From Bifidobacterium breve (lineage in GTDB: Bacteria > Actinomycetota > Actinomycetes > Mycobacteriales > Mycobacteriaceae), in NCBI GenBank assembly GCA_945882475.1, contig CAMCWJ010000080.1:1-10312 (forward strand): a stretch of DNA of 10,312 nucleotides, written 5' to 3'. A program made the translations under genes and the position numbers. The notes under the pieces were generated by a model, which saw only the letters and a program-made list of their open reading frames with translations, had not been told where the DNA came from and did no database searches. Each line of letters starts with the position of its first letter. The first letter of the stretch is position 1. This document shows positions 1 to 8,004 of the stretch, piece after piece.

Positions 1-738
1 GTCGAGCCTGTCCTCGCCACTGGTGAACGACCCCAGTCCGATCGGCAGGCCGTGCGCAACGACCTCCACCACTCCGCCGAGGGTGTCGCCGTCCTTCTTC
101 GCAGCCTCGATCTCGGTGATCATCGCCTGCTCGGCCTCCGGGTCGAACGCCCGCACCGGGCTGGCGTCGATGCGTTCGAGATCGTCGGCGGTCGGCGGCG
201 GGCCATCGTAGGGCGCCGAGGCACCGATCGAGACGACGTGCGACACCACCTCGACGCCGAGAGCCTGGCGCAGGAACGCCCGCGCCACGGTGCCGGCCGC
301 GACTCGCGCCGCGGTCTCGCGGGCACTGGCGCGCTCCAGGACTGGGCGGGCGTCCTCGAAGCCGTACTTGAGCATGCCCGCGTAGTCGGCGTGGCCGGGC
401 CGCGGCCGGGTCAGCGGCGCGTTGCGCGCCTCGCTGGCGTCCAGGACACCGGGATCCACCGGATCGGCGGCCATCACGGTCTCCCACTTGGGCCACTCGG
501 TGTTGCCGATCTCGATGGCGATCGGTCCGCCCATCGTGCGCCCGTGGCGAACCCCGGCGAGGACCGTCACCGCGTCCTGCTCGAACTTCATCCGGGCACC
601 GCGGCCATAACCGAGCCGACGGCGGGCCAACTGGCCGGCGAGATCAGCGGAGGTCAATTCCACGCCGGCGACCATGCCCTCGACCAACGCAACCAGGGCG
701 CGGCCGTGGGATTCACCGGCGGTGGTCCATCGCAACAC
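1..738 (-). CDS. aroC: Chorismate synthase, N-terminal 246 codons (cut by left window edge)
   Basis: Chorismate synthase converts 5-enolpyruvylshikimate 3-phosphate to chorismate, the last step of the shikimate pathway, using reduced FMN in the cytosol. The frame starts at GTG 738 (start MLRWTTAGESHG) and stays open to base 1, so the C-terminal third or so of a family usually near 390-400 residues lies outside the window. Visible signatures are GESHG at residues 8-12 with the conserved His11, RRRLGYGRG near 45-53, and the ERASARETAARVAAG segment of the second family signature. The GTG start is chosen because GGGAG lies 9 bases upstream (748-752) and the MLRW N-terminus is typical; the ATG at 755-753 is out of frame. 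It lies 61 bases after the prepilin peptidase on the same strand, in a cluster that also holds aroE. The older mycobacterial name for this gene is aroF. Confidence 0.97.
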   Translation of the reverse strand, partial: MLRWTTAGESHGRALVALVEGMVAGVELTSADLAGQLARRRLGYGRGARMKFEQDAVTVLAGVRHGRTMGGPIAIEIGNTEWPKWETVMAADPVDPGVLDASEARNAPLTRPRPGHADYAGMLKYGFEDARPVLERASARETAARVAAGTVARAFLRQALGVEVVSHVVSIGASAPYDGPPPTADDLERIDASPVRAFDPEAEQAMITEIEAAKKDGDTLGGVVEVVAHGLPIGLGSFTSGEDRLD

Positions 739-799
739 GCGATGATTCTCCCATGCCCCCGACCCGGGACCCAATCTGACGGGACCGGGGCGACCGAAC
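739..799 (-). other. Short gap between prepilin peptidase and aroC
   Basis: These 61 bases hold the aroC Shine-Dalgarno (GGGAG, minus strand, 752-748). They also hold GC-rich direct copies of gggacc at 766-771 and 781-786 and complementary C and G runs (757-760 with 787-790) that could fold. I see no convincing -35/-10 pair and no U-tract terminator. aroC could therefore be read through from upstream, or have a weak promoter of its own. Nothing here decides between the two. Confidence 0.4.
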
Positions 800-1240
800 C
801 TAGAACAACACCAGCGCGACCGCCCCCAGGCTCGCCACACACATCGACGGACCGTGCGGCAGCGCGGCCCCGCCCCGGCCGGCCAGGACGGCGACCATCG
901 CCGCGAGCGCGGTGAGCACGGGTGCACCCACGGCACCGAGTACCCACGCATCGGATCCGAACGCGCCCGTCAGCGCGCCCAACCCCAGGGCCAGCTTCAC
1001 GTCTCCGGCGCCCAGTCCGGCGGGAACCACCAGGTGCACCACCAGATACAGCCCGGCCAGTGTCAGCGCACCGAACACCGCGGGCACGATGCGGCCGCAG
1101 GCCGCGGCACCGGCCAGCAGGGCCGCCGCGCCGGGCAGGGTAAGGCGATTGGGCAGCCGTCGATCCCGAAGGTCGGCGATGCTCAACGCGCCAGCCCAGG
1201 CCGCGACAAGCGAACAACCCGCCACGCCGAGTGCGTCCAT
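800..1240 (-). CDS. Minimal type IV prepilin peptidase (A24 aspartic protease family)
   Basis: This 146-residue integral membrane protein belongs to the A24 prepilin/preflagellin peptidase family, which cleaves class III leader peptides from pilins and pseudopilins at the cytoplasmic face. Two aspartates define the active site. Asp23 lies in IADLRDRRLPN (residues 21-31), and Asp80 lies in the GxGD motif as GAGDVKL (77-83). The rest is hydrophobic segments rich in Ala, Leu and Val, consistent with about five or six membrane spans. The N-terminal methyltransferase domain of the roughly 290-residue PilD-type enzymes is absent, as is common for Flp/Tad-type peptidases. ATG 1240 is the only early start, because the in-frame TAA of aroE lies 12 bases upstream; no clear Shine-Dalgarno precedes it. 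It follows aroE by 9 bases. No pilin gene is in this window, so the substrate is unknown; Flp-type pilins elsewhere in the genome are the likely candidates. It resembles Rv2551c of M. tuberculosis from memory. Confidence 0.9.
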   Translation of the reverse strand: MDALGVAGCSLVAAWAGALSIADLRDRRLPNRLTLPGAAALLAGAAACGRIVPAVFGALTLAGLYLVVHLVVPAGLGAGDVKLALGLGALTGAFGSDAWVLGAVGAPVLTALAAMVAVLAGRGGAALPHGPSMCVASLGAVALVLF

Positions 1241-1249
1241 GGCGGCACG

Positions 1250-2050
1250 TTAATCCAGGGCGGCCGCCATCTGCTCTCGCGGTGCCGGCCGGCCTGTGAA
1301 TTGTTCGACCTGACTCACCGCCTGGTGCAGCAGCATCTGCAGTCCGCTGATCACGGTGCCCCCCGCGTCCGCGACGGCCCGGGCAAGCGGTGTGGGCCAG
1401 GGGTCGTAGATCGCATCCAACAGCACCGGAATCGGCGCAAACATCGCCGCATACGCCGCCGCGGCCTCGGCCGGGATGGTGTTCACCAGGACGTCGGAAC
1501 CCTCGACCGCCCCCGCCAGGGCGGGGTCGGAGAGTTCGCGGACCGTGACGGCCACCGCCAGTGCCGGCCCCAGTTCGGCGATCCGGCCCGCCTTCTTCAG
1601 ACTGCGGGCCACCACGGTGATCTCGCCGACGCCGAGTCCGGCCAACGCCGCGACGGCCGCGGGCGCCGTACCGCCCGATCCCAGCACGATCGCCCGGCGC
1701 AGATTCGCCACGCCATGCAACGCGCCGGCGACACCGTCGATATCGGTGTTGTCCGCGCGCCAGCCCTCACCGATACGGACCAGGGTGTTCGCTGAGCCCA
1801 CGAGCACCGCCCGCTCGGTCCGTTCGGTGGCGAATTGCAGGGCCGCGAACTTGCCAGGCATCGTCACCGATACGCCGACCCATTCCGGGCCGAAAGCGCC
1901 CACCAGAGCGGGTAATTCAGCAGCCGTGCACTCAATGCGATCGTAGGTCCACCCGTCCAGGCCGAGCGCGTGATAAGCAGCCAGATGCAGCTGCGGTGAT
2001 CGCGAATGCGCGACGGGCGAACCCAGGACGGCGGCCCGGCGCGGGCTCAT
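1250..2050 (-). CDS. aroE: Shikimate dehydrogenase (NADP-dependent)
   Basis: AroE reduces 3-dehydroshikimate to shikimate with NADPH, the fourth step of the shikimate pathway. The 266-residue length fits the family. The substrate domain shows GSPVAHSRSPQLH (10-22), whose serines bind the shikimate carboxylate, and VTMPGK (62-67) with the catalytic Lys67. SANTL (86-90) and NTDIDG (101-106) follow, with the catalytic partner Asp103. The Rossmann dinucleotide loop is LGSGGTA (123-129). The NADP-phosphate loop reads ARSLKK (148-153) rather than the common NR[T/S]xxK, but keeps the basic residues. The C-terminus GLQMLLHQA (near 236-244) is the usual conserved helix. ATG 2050 overlaps the mltG stop by four bases (ATGA), which implies translational coupling. 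aroC, another shikimate-pathway gene, lies two genes downstream. Confidence 0.96.
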   Translation of the reverse strand: MSPRRAAVLGSPVAHSRSPQLHLAAYHALGLDGWTYDRIECTAAELPALVGAFGPEWVGVSVTMPGKFAALQFATERTERAVLVGSANTLVRIGEGWRADNTDIDGVAGALHGVANLRRAIVLGSGGTAPAAVAALAGLGVGEITVVARSLKKAGRIAELGPALAVAVTVRELSDPALAGAVEGSDVLVNTIPAEAAAAYAAMFAPIPVLLDAIYDPWPTPLARAVADAGGTVISGLQMLLHQAVSQVEQFTGRPAPREQMAAALD

Positions 2051-3321
2051 CGCCCGGAGTTGAGGAAGCCGCTGTTCAGCGCCTTGTCCCGGTTGGCCAG
2101 ATGCTCCTGGTAGTCGCTGGTGAACAGCGTGGTGCCGTCGGAGTCGATCGTCACGAAGTACAGCCAGTCCCCCGGTTCTGGACGCTCCGCGGCGGCCAGT
2201 GCCTCAGCCCCCGGTGAGCAGATGGGCGTCGCGGGCAGGCCGGGCATAGCGTAGGTGTTCCACGGGGTTTCGGTGGCGCGGTCCTCGTCGGTGGTTGCCA
2301 CCTCCTGGCGGTCCAGTGGGTAGTTGACCGTGGAATCGAATTCCAGACGGTCGTAGTCGCTGGCCAGTCGGTTGTAGATGACGCGGGCCACCTTCGCGAA
2401 GTCGGCGGGTTGGGCCTCCTTCTGCACCAGCGAACCCACAATGAGCACCTCGTAGGGCGAGATGTTCAGTGCCGCAGCAGCATCCAGGATTCCGCCGGTG
2501 ACGTATTCCTCACCACTGTCGCCGACCAGCTTGGCCAGAATCTCCTTCGCCGACGATGAGGGATCGATGTTCCACGTCCCCGGGGCAATGAGACCCTCCA
2601 GACGTCGGTGACTCTGGCCCATCACGCTGGCGCCCTTGACCGCCCAGTCCGGAGTGTTGAGAGACTGCAGTGTGCCCTCCTCGGAGGCGGCCTTGAGGTC
2701 GCTCGCGGAAACGCACTTCTCGGTGCCGTTGAGTTCCACGCAGCTGGCATCGGCGATCAGCGAGAAGATGCCCGGGTTGACATCGCCGGTGCCGATCACC
2801 TCGATGTCGTCAAGTTGCTTACCCTCCGGGATGACAAGCTTGCCCACCCTCGATTCCGGGTCGACCAGCTTCTGCACGGCGGTCGCCGCGGGGATTTCGG
2901 TGCGCAGCCGGTAGTAGCCCGGCTGGATCGCGGCCAACTTGGGGTTCGCCGACGCGGCCGAGATGAACATTCCGACGTCGGCGATGACGTTCTTGTCCAC
3001 CAGATTCTGGCCGATCACCGAGCCGGAGTCGCCCGGATTCACCTGGATGACGATGTCCTCCTTGCCCTCGCCGGTGAAGTCGGCGGGCAGCGCGGGGCCG
3101 CCGGACAGCTTGGGACCCAACAGCCAGAAACCGAGCGCCCCGACGAGCAGGACGCCCAGCACAGCCAGCAGGCGACCACGATTCCCGTTGGCCTGGGGGC
3201 GGGTCCGGTCCTGTGCGCGGGTCCGGCGGGGGGCGCCGACGGCCTGCGGTCCGGCGCGGTCCGGGTGCGGTTCACCGGCCACCGGATCGTGCTGGGGCGT
3301 CACGTCTTCGGGCATCGTCAC
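2047..3321 (-). CDS. mltG: Endolytic murein transglycosylase, MltG/YceG family
   Basis: MltG cuts nascent glycan strands in peptidoglycan and is thought to release or terminate growing chains at the inner membrane. The protein has 424 residues. It shows a charged, Pro-rich cytoplasmic N-terminus (1-50), one membrane span (about 51-69), a LysM-like region (about 90-165), and the YceG catalytic domain to the end. The family motif appears as SLVQKEA (297-303). Glu302 aligns with the catalytic Glu218 of E. coli MltG (IEKET), while the preceding family Glu is Gln300 here. Other family blocks are VIYNRL (314-319), DSTVNYPL (329-336), TPWNTY (352-357) and GLPATPICSPG (361-371). Cys194 and Cys203 could form an extracytoplasmic disulfide. 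The frame starts at GTG 3321, overlapping the ruvX stop by four bases. ATG 3315, two codons in, is better spaced from AAAGG and may be the true start. It is coupled to ruvX and aroE. Confidence 0.93.
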   Translation of the reverse strand: MTMPEDVTPQHDPVAGEPHPDRAGPQAVGAPRRTRAQDRTRPQANGNRGRLLAVLGVLLVGALGFWLLGPKLSGGPALPADFTGEGKEDIVIQVNPGDSGSVIGQNLVDKNVIADVGMFISAASANPKLAAIQPGYYRLRTEIPAATAVQKLVDPESRVGKLVIPEGKQLDDIEVIGTGDVNPGIFSLIADASCVELNGTEKCVSASDLKAASEEGTLQSLNTPDWAVKGASVMGQSHRRLEGLIAPGTWNIDPSSSAKEILAKLVGDSGEEYVTGGILDAAAALNISPYEVLIVGSLVQKEAQPADFAKVARVIYNRLASDYDRLEFDSTVNYPLDRQEVATTDEDRATETPWNTYAMPGLPATPICSPGAEALAAAERPEPGDWLYFVTIDSDGTTLFTSDYQEHLANRDKALNSGFLNSGR

Positions 3322-3821
3322 CCTTTCATCTTCGAGGCCGGGCCCGCGTTGCGGCGTTCGTCAAGCCAACCCTGCAGGATGGCCACCGCGGCGGCCTGGT
3401 CGATCTTGCTCCGTTGATCCTTGGCGCGCACCCCCGCCTCGCGGAGCGAGCGCGTTGCGCTGACGGTAGTAAACCGTTCATCGGCCAGTCGAACCGGCAC
3501 CGGTTTGACCCGCGCGGCCAGGGAGTCAGCCACAGACGTCGCGTCGTCCGCGGCGGGTCCGGCCCGGTCGGCCAGCGTCCGCGGCAGGCCGACCACGACT
3601 TCGACGACCTCGTACTCGGCGATCAGTTCCGCCAGGCGGCGCAGGTGCCCGGCGCGGCGGTCCCGGCGAACGGTCTCCACGGGCGTCGCGAGCAGCCCAT
3701 CGGGATCACTGACCGCCACACCGATCCGGACTGACCCGACGTCGATTCCCAGTCGGCGGCCCCGGCCCGGGTCGTCCGGACCCGGACGGTCGGGGATGCG
3801 AGTCGGCGCCGACGTGTCCAC
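3318..3821 (-). CDS. ruvX: Putative Holliday-junction resolvase / pre-16S rRNA nuclease, RuvX/YqgF
   Basis: This 167-residue protein has the RNase H-like fold of the YqgF/RuvX family. The family has been linked to Holliday-junction resolution in mycobacteria and to 5' maturation of 16S rRNA in E. coli. The three acidic active-site residues are visible: Asp27 in GIDVGSVRIGVAVSD (25-39), Glu115 in RLADERFTTVSA (111-122), and Asp141 in KIDQAAAVAIL (139-149). VVGLPR (76-81) is the other conserved block. An N-terminal extension of about 22 residues rich in Pro, Asp and Arg precedes the domain. GTG 3821 is used because no other usable start lies before the domain; GAGGGG sits directly against the GTG, closer than ideal. 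Only 3 bases separate it from the alaS stop, and it overlaps mltG by four bases. The alaS-ruvX linkage is common in bacteria. Confidence 0.93.
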   Translation of the reverse strand: MDTSAPTRIPDRPGPDDPGRGRRLGIDVGSVRIGVAVSDPDGLLATPVETVRRDRRAGHLRRLAELIAEYEVVEVVVGLPRTLADRAGPAADDATSVADSLAARVKPVPVRLADERFTTVSATRSLREAGVRAKDQRSKIDQAAAVAILQGWLDERRNAGPASKMKG

Positions 3822-3824
3822 CCC

Positions 3825-6545
3825 TCAGCCCCGGGCCAGTTCGGCGCGCACGGCCGCCAGTGCGGCCCCGATCCCGCCGGGGTTCGTGCCGGATCCCTGG
3901 GCCAGGTCTGCCTTCCCGCCACCCCGTCCGGCCACGGCCGCGGCGAGGGGCCGGGCAAGGTCGCTGGCCAGCACGCCCGCGTCCTGGGCGGCCTGATTTG
4001 TGGCCACCACGAACGGCACGCTCGGCTCGCCGCCGCCGTCGGCGGCATCGGCGATCAGCACGACGACTCCGGGTGCCGAACCCAGCCTGCCCCGGATGTC
4101 GCCCACCAGCGAGCGCAGGTCCGCCCCGGTCATCCCGGCCGGCATCCGGTGAGCCACCAGTTGGACTCGACCCACCTGTTCCGCCGTTGCGGCCGCATCG
4201 GCCGCCGCCGCGCGGGCGCTCGCCAGCCGGCTGCGCTCGAGTTCCTTCTCGGCGACCTTGAGTCGCTCCACCAGAGCCGCCACCCGACCCGGCACCTCCT
4301 CGGACGGCACCTTAAGGGTGGCCGCCAGGCCGGCCATCAGGGCGCGCTCCCGGGCCAGGTGCCGAAACGAGTCCAATCCCACAAAGGCCTCGACTCGGCG
4401 CACGCCGGCGCCGACCGACGACTCACCGAGAATGGTGACCGGACCGACCTGGGCGGAGCTGCGCACATGGGTGCCACCGCAGAGTTCTATCGAGAACGGG
4501 CCGCCGATCTCCACCACCCGGACCTCATCGGGGTACTGCTCCCCGAACAGGGCCATCGCGCCCATCGCTTTAGCCTTCTCCAGGCCGGTGCTGAACGTGT
4601 TCACCGCGAAGTCGGCTTCGACGGCCTCGTTGGTGACCTCTTCGATCTGGTTGCGCTGCTCCTCAGAGAGGGCGCCCTGCCAGTTGAAGTCGAAGCGCAG
4701 ATAACCCGGGCGGTTCAGCGACCCTGCCTGAACCGCGTTGGGGCCCAATACCTGTCGCAACGCGGCATGCACCAGGTGCGTTCCGGAATGGCCCTGGGTC
4801 GAGCCGTGCCGCCACTTCGGATCGACCGAGGCCGACACGGTGTCGCCTTCGACGAACTCGCCGGACTCGACGTTGATCCTGTGCACCCAGAGCGACTTGG
4901 CGATTTTCTGCACGTCGGTGACAGCGGCCTTGGCCGACCCGGAGGTCCCGGTGCCGGTGAGCGTGCCGACGTCGGCGAGTTGACCGCCGGACTCGGCGTA
5001 CAGCGGGGTCCGGTCGAGCACGATCTCCACCCGCTCGGGCGGCGCGGCTTCCGAGTGCTCCCGAGGATGGTGGGCCACCACCGGCACCCGTTTGCCGTCG
5101 ACGAAGATGCCCAGGATCCGGGCCTGCGAGGTCAGCTCGTCGAAGCCGGTGAACTCGGTCGGTCCGGCATCGACGAGGTCGCGGAACGCCGACAGGTCTG
5201 CGTGGGCGTGCTTGCGGGCGGCGGCATCGGCCTTGGCACGTCGGCGCTGCTCGGCCATCAACTCCCGGAATCCGAGCTCGTCGACCGTCAACCCGGCCTC
5301 GGCGGCCATCTCCAGGGTGAGTTCGATGGGGAAGCCGTAGGTGTCATGTAGGGCGAAGGCCTCCGAACCGCCCAGCACGGTCTTTCCGGCCGACCTGGTG
5401 GTGGCAGCGGCATCGGAGAACAGCCGGGATCCCGCCACCAGTGTCCTGTTGAACGCCGTCTCCTCGGCCACCGCGATCCGGTTGATCCGGTCGAAGTCGG
5501 TGACCAGTTCGGGATAGGACGGCCCCATCGCGTCGCGCACGCAGGCCATCAGGTCGCCGACGATCGGAGTGTCGATGCCCAGCAGTTTCGCCGAGCGCAC
5601 GATGCGGCGCAGCAGGCGACGCAGCACGTAACCGCGGCCCTCATTCGACGGGGTGACACCGTCCCCGATGATGATGGCCGCGGTACGGGTGTGGTCGGCG
5701 ATGACCCGGTAACGCACGTCGTCGGCTGCATTTCCGGCGCCGTATCCGCGCGGCGCGGACTCGGCGACCTTGTCGATCATCGGCCTCAGCAGGTCGATCT
5801 CGTAGACGTTGTCGACGCCCTGCAACAGGCAGGCGATGCGCTCCACACCCATGCCGGTGTCGATGTTCTGCCGCGGCAGCGGCCCGAGGATCTCGAACTC
5901 GGACTTGGAAGTGCCCTCGCCGCGCTCGTTCTGCATGAAGACGAGATTCCAGATCTCGATGTAGCGGTCCTCGTTGGCCTCCGGGCCGCCCTCGACGCCA
6001 TAGTCCGGCCCGCGGTCGTAGTAGATCTCCGAGCACGGTCCGCACGGCCCGGGGATACCCATCGACCAGTAGTTGTCGGCCATACCACGGCGCTGGATCC
6101 GCTCGGGCGGGAGTCCAGCCACCTCCTGCCAGAGCGCTACGGCTTCGTCATCGTCGTAAAAGACTGTGGCCCAAAGCTTTTCCGGGTCCATCCCGTAGCC
6201 ACCCTCGGCGACCGGACTGGTGAGGAGGCCCCAGGCCAGTTCGATCGCCCTGCGCTTGAAGTAGTCGCCGAAGGAGAAGTTTCCGGCCATCTGGAAGAAG
6301 GTGTTGTGCCGGGTGGTGATGCCCACTTCGTCGATGTCCGGGGTGCGGATGCACTTCTGGATGCTGACTGCGGTGTCGTACGGCGGCGTGCGCTGGCCCA
6401 GGAAGAACGGCACGAACTGCACCATGCCCGCGTTGACGAACAGCAGATTGGGATCGTCGAGGATCACCGAGGCGCTGGGCACCTCGGTGTGGCCGGCGTT
6501 CACGAAGTGATCCAGGAACCGCTTCCTGATCTCATGTGTCTGCAC
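3825..6545 (-). CDS. alaS: Alanyl-tRNA synthetase
   Basis: AlaS charges tRNA-Ala with alanine and clears mischarged Ser or Gly. At 906 residues it is full length. The class II catalytic domain carries motif 2 as RHNTFFQM (79-86) followed by GNFSFGDYFK (88-97), and motif 3 around DTGMGVERI (229-237). The editing domain has the zinc-binding pair HSGTH (His586, His590) and CGGTH (Cys689, His693). A heptad-like Ala/Glu/Arg-rich stretch (about 735-775) leads to the C-Ala domain, which ends in GRGGGKADLAQGSG (873-886). GTG 6545 is the start, giving the normal MQTHEIRKRFLDHF N-terminus; AAGGA lies about ten bases upstream. ruvX follows after 3 bases. M. tuberculosis has a small gene (Rv2556c, YjbQ family) between alaS and rarA; it is not present here. 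Confidence 0.98.
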   Translation of the reverse strand: MQTHEIRKRFLDHFVNAGHTEVPSASVILDDPNLLFVNAGMVQFVPFFLGQRTPPYDTAVSIQKCIRTPDIDEVGITTRHNTFFQMAGNFSFGDYFKRRAIELAWGLLTSPVAEGGYGMDPEKLWATVFYDDDEAVALWQEVAGLPPERIQRRGMADNYWSMGIPGPCGPCSEIYYDRGPDYGVEGGPEANEDRYIEIWNLVFMQNERGEGTSKSEFEILGPLPRQNIDTGMGVERIACLLQGVDNVYEIDLLRPMIDKVAESAPRGYGAGNAADDVRYRVIADHTRTAAIIIGDGVTPSNEGRGYVLRRLLRRIVRSAKLLGIDTPIVGDLMACVRDAMGPSYPELVTDFDRINRIAVAEETAFNRTLVAGSRLFSDAAATTRSAGKTVLGGSEAFALHDTYGFPIELTLEMAAEAGLTVDELGFRELMAEQRRRAKADAAARKHAHADLSAFRDLVDAGPTEFTGFDELTSQARILGIFVDGKRVPVVAHHPREHSEAAPPERVEIVLDRTPLYAESGGQLADVGTLTGTGTSGSAKAAVTDVQKIAKSLWVHRINVESGEFVEGDTVSASVDPKWRHGSTQGHSGTHLVHAALRQVLGPNAVQAGSLNRPGYLRFDFNWQGALSEEQRNQIEEVTNEAVEADFAVNTFSTGLEKAKAMGAMALFGEQYPDEVRVVEIGGPFSIELCGGTHVRSSAQVGPVTILGESSVGAGVRRVEAFVGLDSFRHLARERALMAGLAATLKVPSEEVPGRVAALVERLKVAEKELERSRLASARAAAADAAATAEQVGRVQLVAHRMPAGMTGADLRSLVGDIRGRLGSAPGVVVLIADAADGGGEPSVPFVVATNQAAQDAGVLASDLARPLAAAVAGRGGGKADLAQGSGTNPGGIGAALAAVRAELARG

Positions 6546-6663
6546 GGGTGGGGAGTCCTTGTATTCGGGGTCAGGCCTGGCGTGGACGCCCGGAGCGTCG
6601 AGTCCTTCACCTTACCCGCGGTCTCGACCGCCCAGGGCCAGGCGGAGCCCTGGCAAGGCGTCA
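6546..6663 (-). promoter_or_regulatory. rarA-alaS intergenic leader with two hairpins and a possible -10
   Basis: On the minus strand, rarA ends at 6664 and alaS starts at 6545. Just past the rarA stop is an inverted repeat, CCAGGGC with GCCCTGG (6632-6638 with 6647-6653, 8-base loop). It has no U-tract, so it would be a weak terminator at best. A near-palindrome cggtc-tc-gaccg lies at 6619-6630. TAAGGT (minus strand, 6617-6612) fits the mycobacterial TANNNT -10, but no good -35 is seen. Downstream is a small hairpin GACGC-loop-GCGTC (6585-6589 with 6595-6599), then AAGGA. A separate alaS promoter here is plausible but unproven. I see no T-box features. Confidence 0.35.
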
Positions 6664-8004
6664 TCAGCCGCCCGGTCGCGCGCGCCGGATGATGGCGCGC
6701 AGTTTCTCCAGTCGGCCGGCGATCTCACGTTCGGCGCCGTGGGTGGTCGGCCGAAAGTAGTCGGCGCCGACCACCTCGTCAGGTGGATACTGCTGGGCCA
6801 CAACACCATCGGGATCATCGTGCGGATACCGGTAGCCCTGCGCGTTACCCAGTCCGGCCGCACCGGAGTAGTGCCCGTCGCGAAGGTGGGCAGGCACCAA
6901 GCCCGCTTTGCCGGCGCGGACATCGGCCATCGCGGCCCCGAGTGCGGTGGTGACCGCGTTGGATTTCGGGGCGGTGGCCAGGTGCACCGTGGCGTGCGCG
7001 AGCGTCAACTGGGCCTCCGGCATCCCGATGAGTGCCACGGTCTGCGCCGCGGCGACCGCCAGTGGCAGTGCCGTCGGATCGGCCATCCCGATGTCCTCGC
7101 TGGCCAGAATCATCAGGCGGCGCGCAATGAACCTGGGGTCCTCCCCTGCCACCAGCATCCGAGCCAGGTAGTGCAGGGCTGCGTCGGCGTCGGAGCCCCG
7201 GATCGATTTGATGAAGGCGCTGATGACGTCGTAATGCTGATCACCGTCGCGGTCGTAGCGCACAGCTGCCTGATCCAGTGACTGCTCGACGGTCGCGGTG
7301 CTGATGGATTCTCCTGCGGCAGTGGCGGTTTCGGCAGCTACCTCCAGTGCTGTCAGTGCACGGCGAGCGTCTCCCGCGGACAGCCGGACCAACAGTTCCA
7401 CTGCATCGTCGGCGACCTGAAGTGCACCAGCCAGTCCGCGCGGGTCGGCAACCGCGCGGCGCAGAACGGTGCGGATGTCCTCGGCGGTCAGCGGTTGCAG
7501 TTGCAGGATCAGCGAGCGCGAGAGCAATGGCGCTACCACCGAGAAGGACGGATTCTCCGTGGTGGCGGCGACCAGCAGCACCACCCGGTTCTCCACCGCC
7601 GCCAGCAGGGCGTCCTGCTGGGTCTTGGAGAACCGGTGCACCTCGTCGATGAACAACACCGTCTGCTCACCCCGCAGCAGGGCCCTGCGCGCCTCATCAA
7701 CGACGGCCCGGACCTCCTTGACCCCTGCCGTCAGCGCCGACAACGCCTCGTAGCGCCGACCGGTGGCACGCGAGATCAGCGAGGCGATCGTGGTTTTGCC
7801 GGTTCCCGGCGGACCGTAGAGGATCACCGACGCCGCGCCGGTTCCCTCGACAAGCCTGCGCAGCGGGGATCCGGAGCCGAGCAGATGGCCCTGGCCGACG
7901 ACCTCGTCCAGGGCGGCCGGTCGCATCCGTACCGCCAGGGGTGCCGACACCGGCTGCGCCGCATCCGCCACGTCAGCGGGCAGATCGAAGAGACTGTCGG
8001 ACAC
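6664..8004 (-). CDS. rarA: Replication-associated recombination AAA+ ATPase RarA/MgsA
   Basis: RarA (MgsA, related to eukaryotic WRNIP1) is a clamp-loader-like ATPase that acts at stalled replication forks. The 446-residue protein has the whole family architecture. Walker A is GPPGTGKT (64-71), Walker B is LFIDEVH (117-123), and sensor 1 is TTEN (148-151). An arginine finger lies in LLSRS (Arg163), and sensor 2 lies in GDARRAL (211-217). The C-terminal tetramerisation domain contains SAFIKSIRGSD, EDIGMADP and VPAHLRDGHYSG. The N-terminus MSDSLFDL resembles a beta-clamp-binding peptide (QLxLF-like), which is an inference. GTG 8004 is the start; no strong Shine-Dalgarno precedes it, so the transcript may be short-leadered. 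It heads the minus-strand block and is divergent from the SDR gene. It matches Rv2559c of M. tuberculosis in kind. Confidence 0.95.
   Translation of the reverse strand: MSDSLFDLPADVADAAQPVSAPLAVRMRPAALDEVVGQGHLLGSGSPLRRLVEGTGAASVILYGPPGTGKTTIASLISRATGRRYEALSALTAGVKEVRAVVDEARRALLRGEQTVLFIDEVHRFSKTQQDALLAAVENRVVLLVAATTENPSFSVVAPLLSRSLILQLQPLTAEDIRTVLRRAVADPRGLAGALQVADDAVELLVRLSAGDARRALTALEVAAETATAAGESISTATVEQSLDQAAVRYDRDGDQHYDVISAFIKSIRGSDADAALHYLARMLVAGEDPRFIARRLMILASEDIGMADPTALPLAVAAAQTVALIGMPEAQLTLAHATVHLATAPKSNAVTTALGAAMADVRAGKAGLVPAHLRDGHYSGAAGLGNAQGYRYPHDDPDGVVAQQYPPDEVVGADYFRPTTHGAEREIAGRLEKLRAIIRRARPGG

Noticed and set aside
52..915. Long plus-strand open frame antisense to aroC and the prepilin peptidase
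   Set aside because: It is a GC-rich shadow frame. The minus strand here encodes the clear aroC signatures and the A24 active-site motifs.
4149..5351. 400-codon plus-strand open frame inside alaS
   Set aside because: It lies wholly antisense to the AlaS editing and linker regions and has His/Arg/Gly-rich composition typical of GC-rich shadows, with no recognisable domain.
6546..6663. T-box riboswitch before alaS
   Set aside because: No T-box consensus, specifier loop or antiterminator arrangement is seen, and 118 bases leaves little room.
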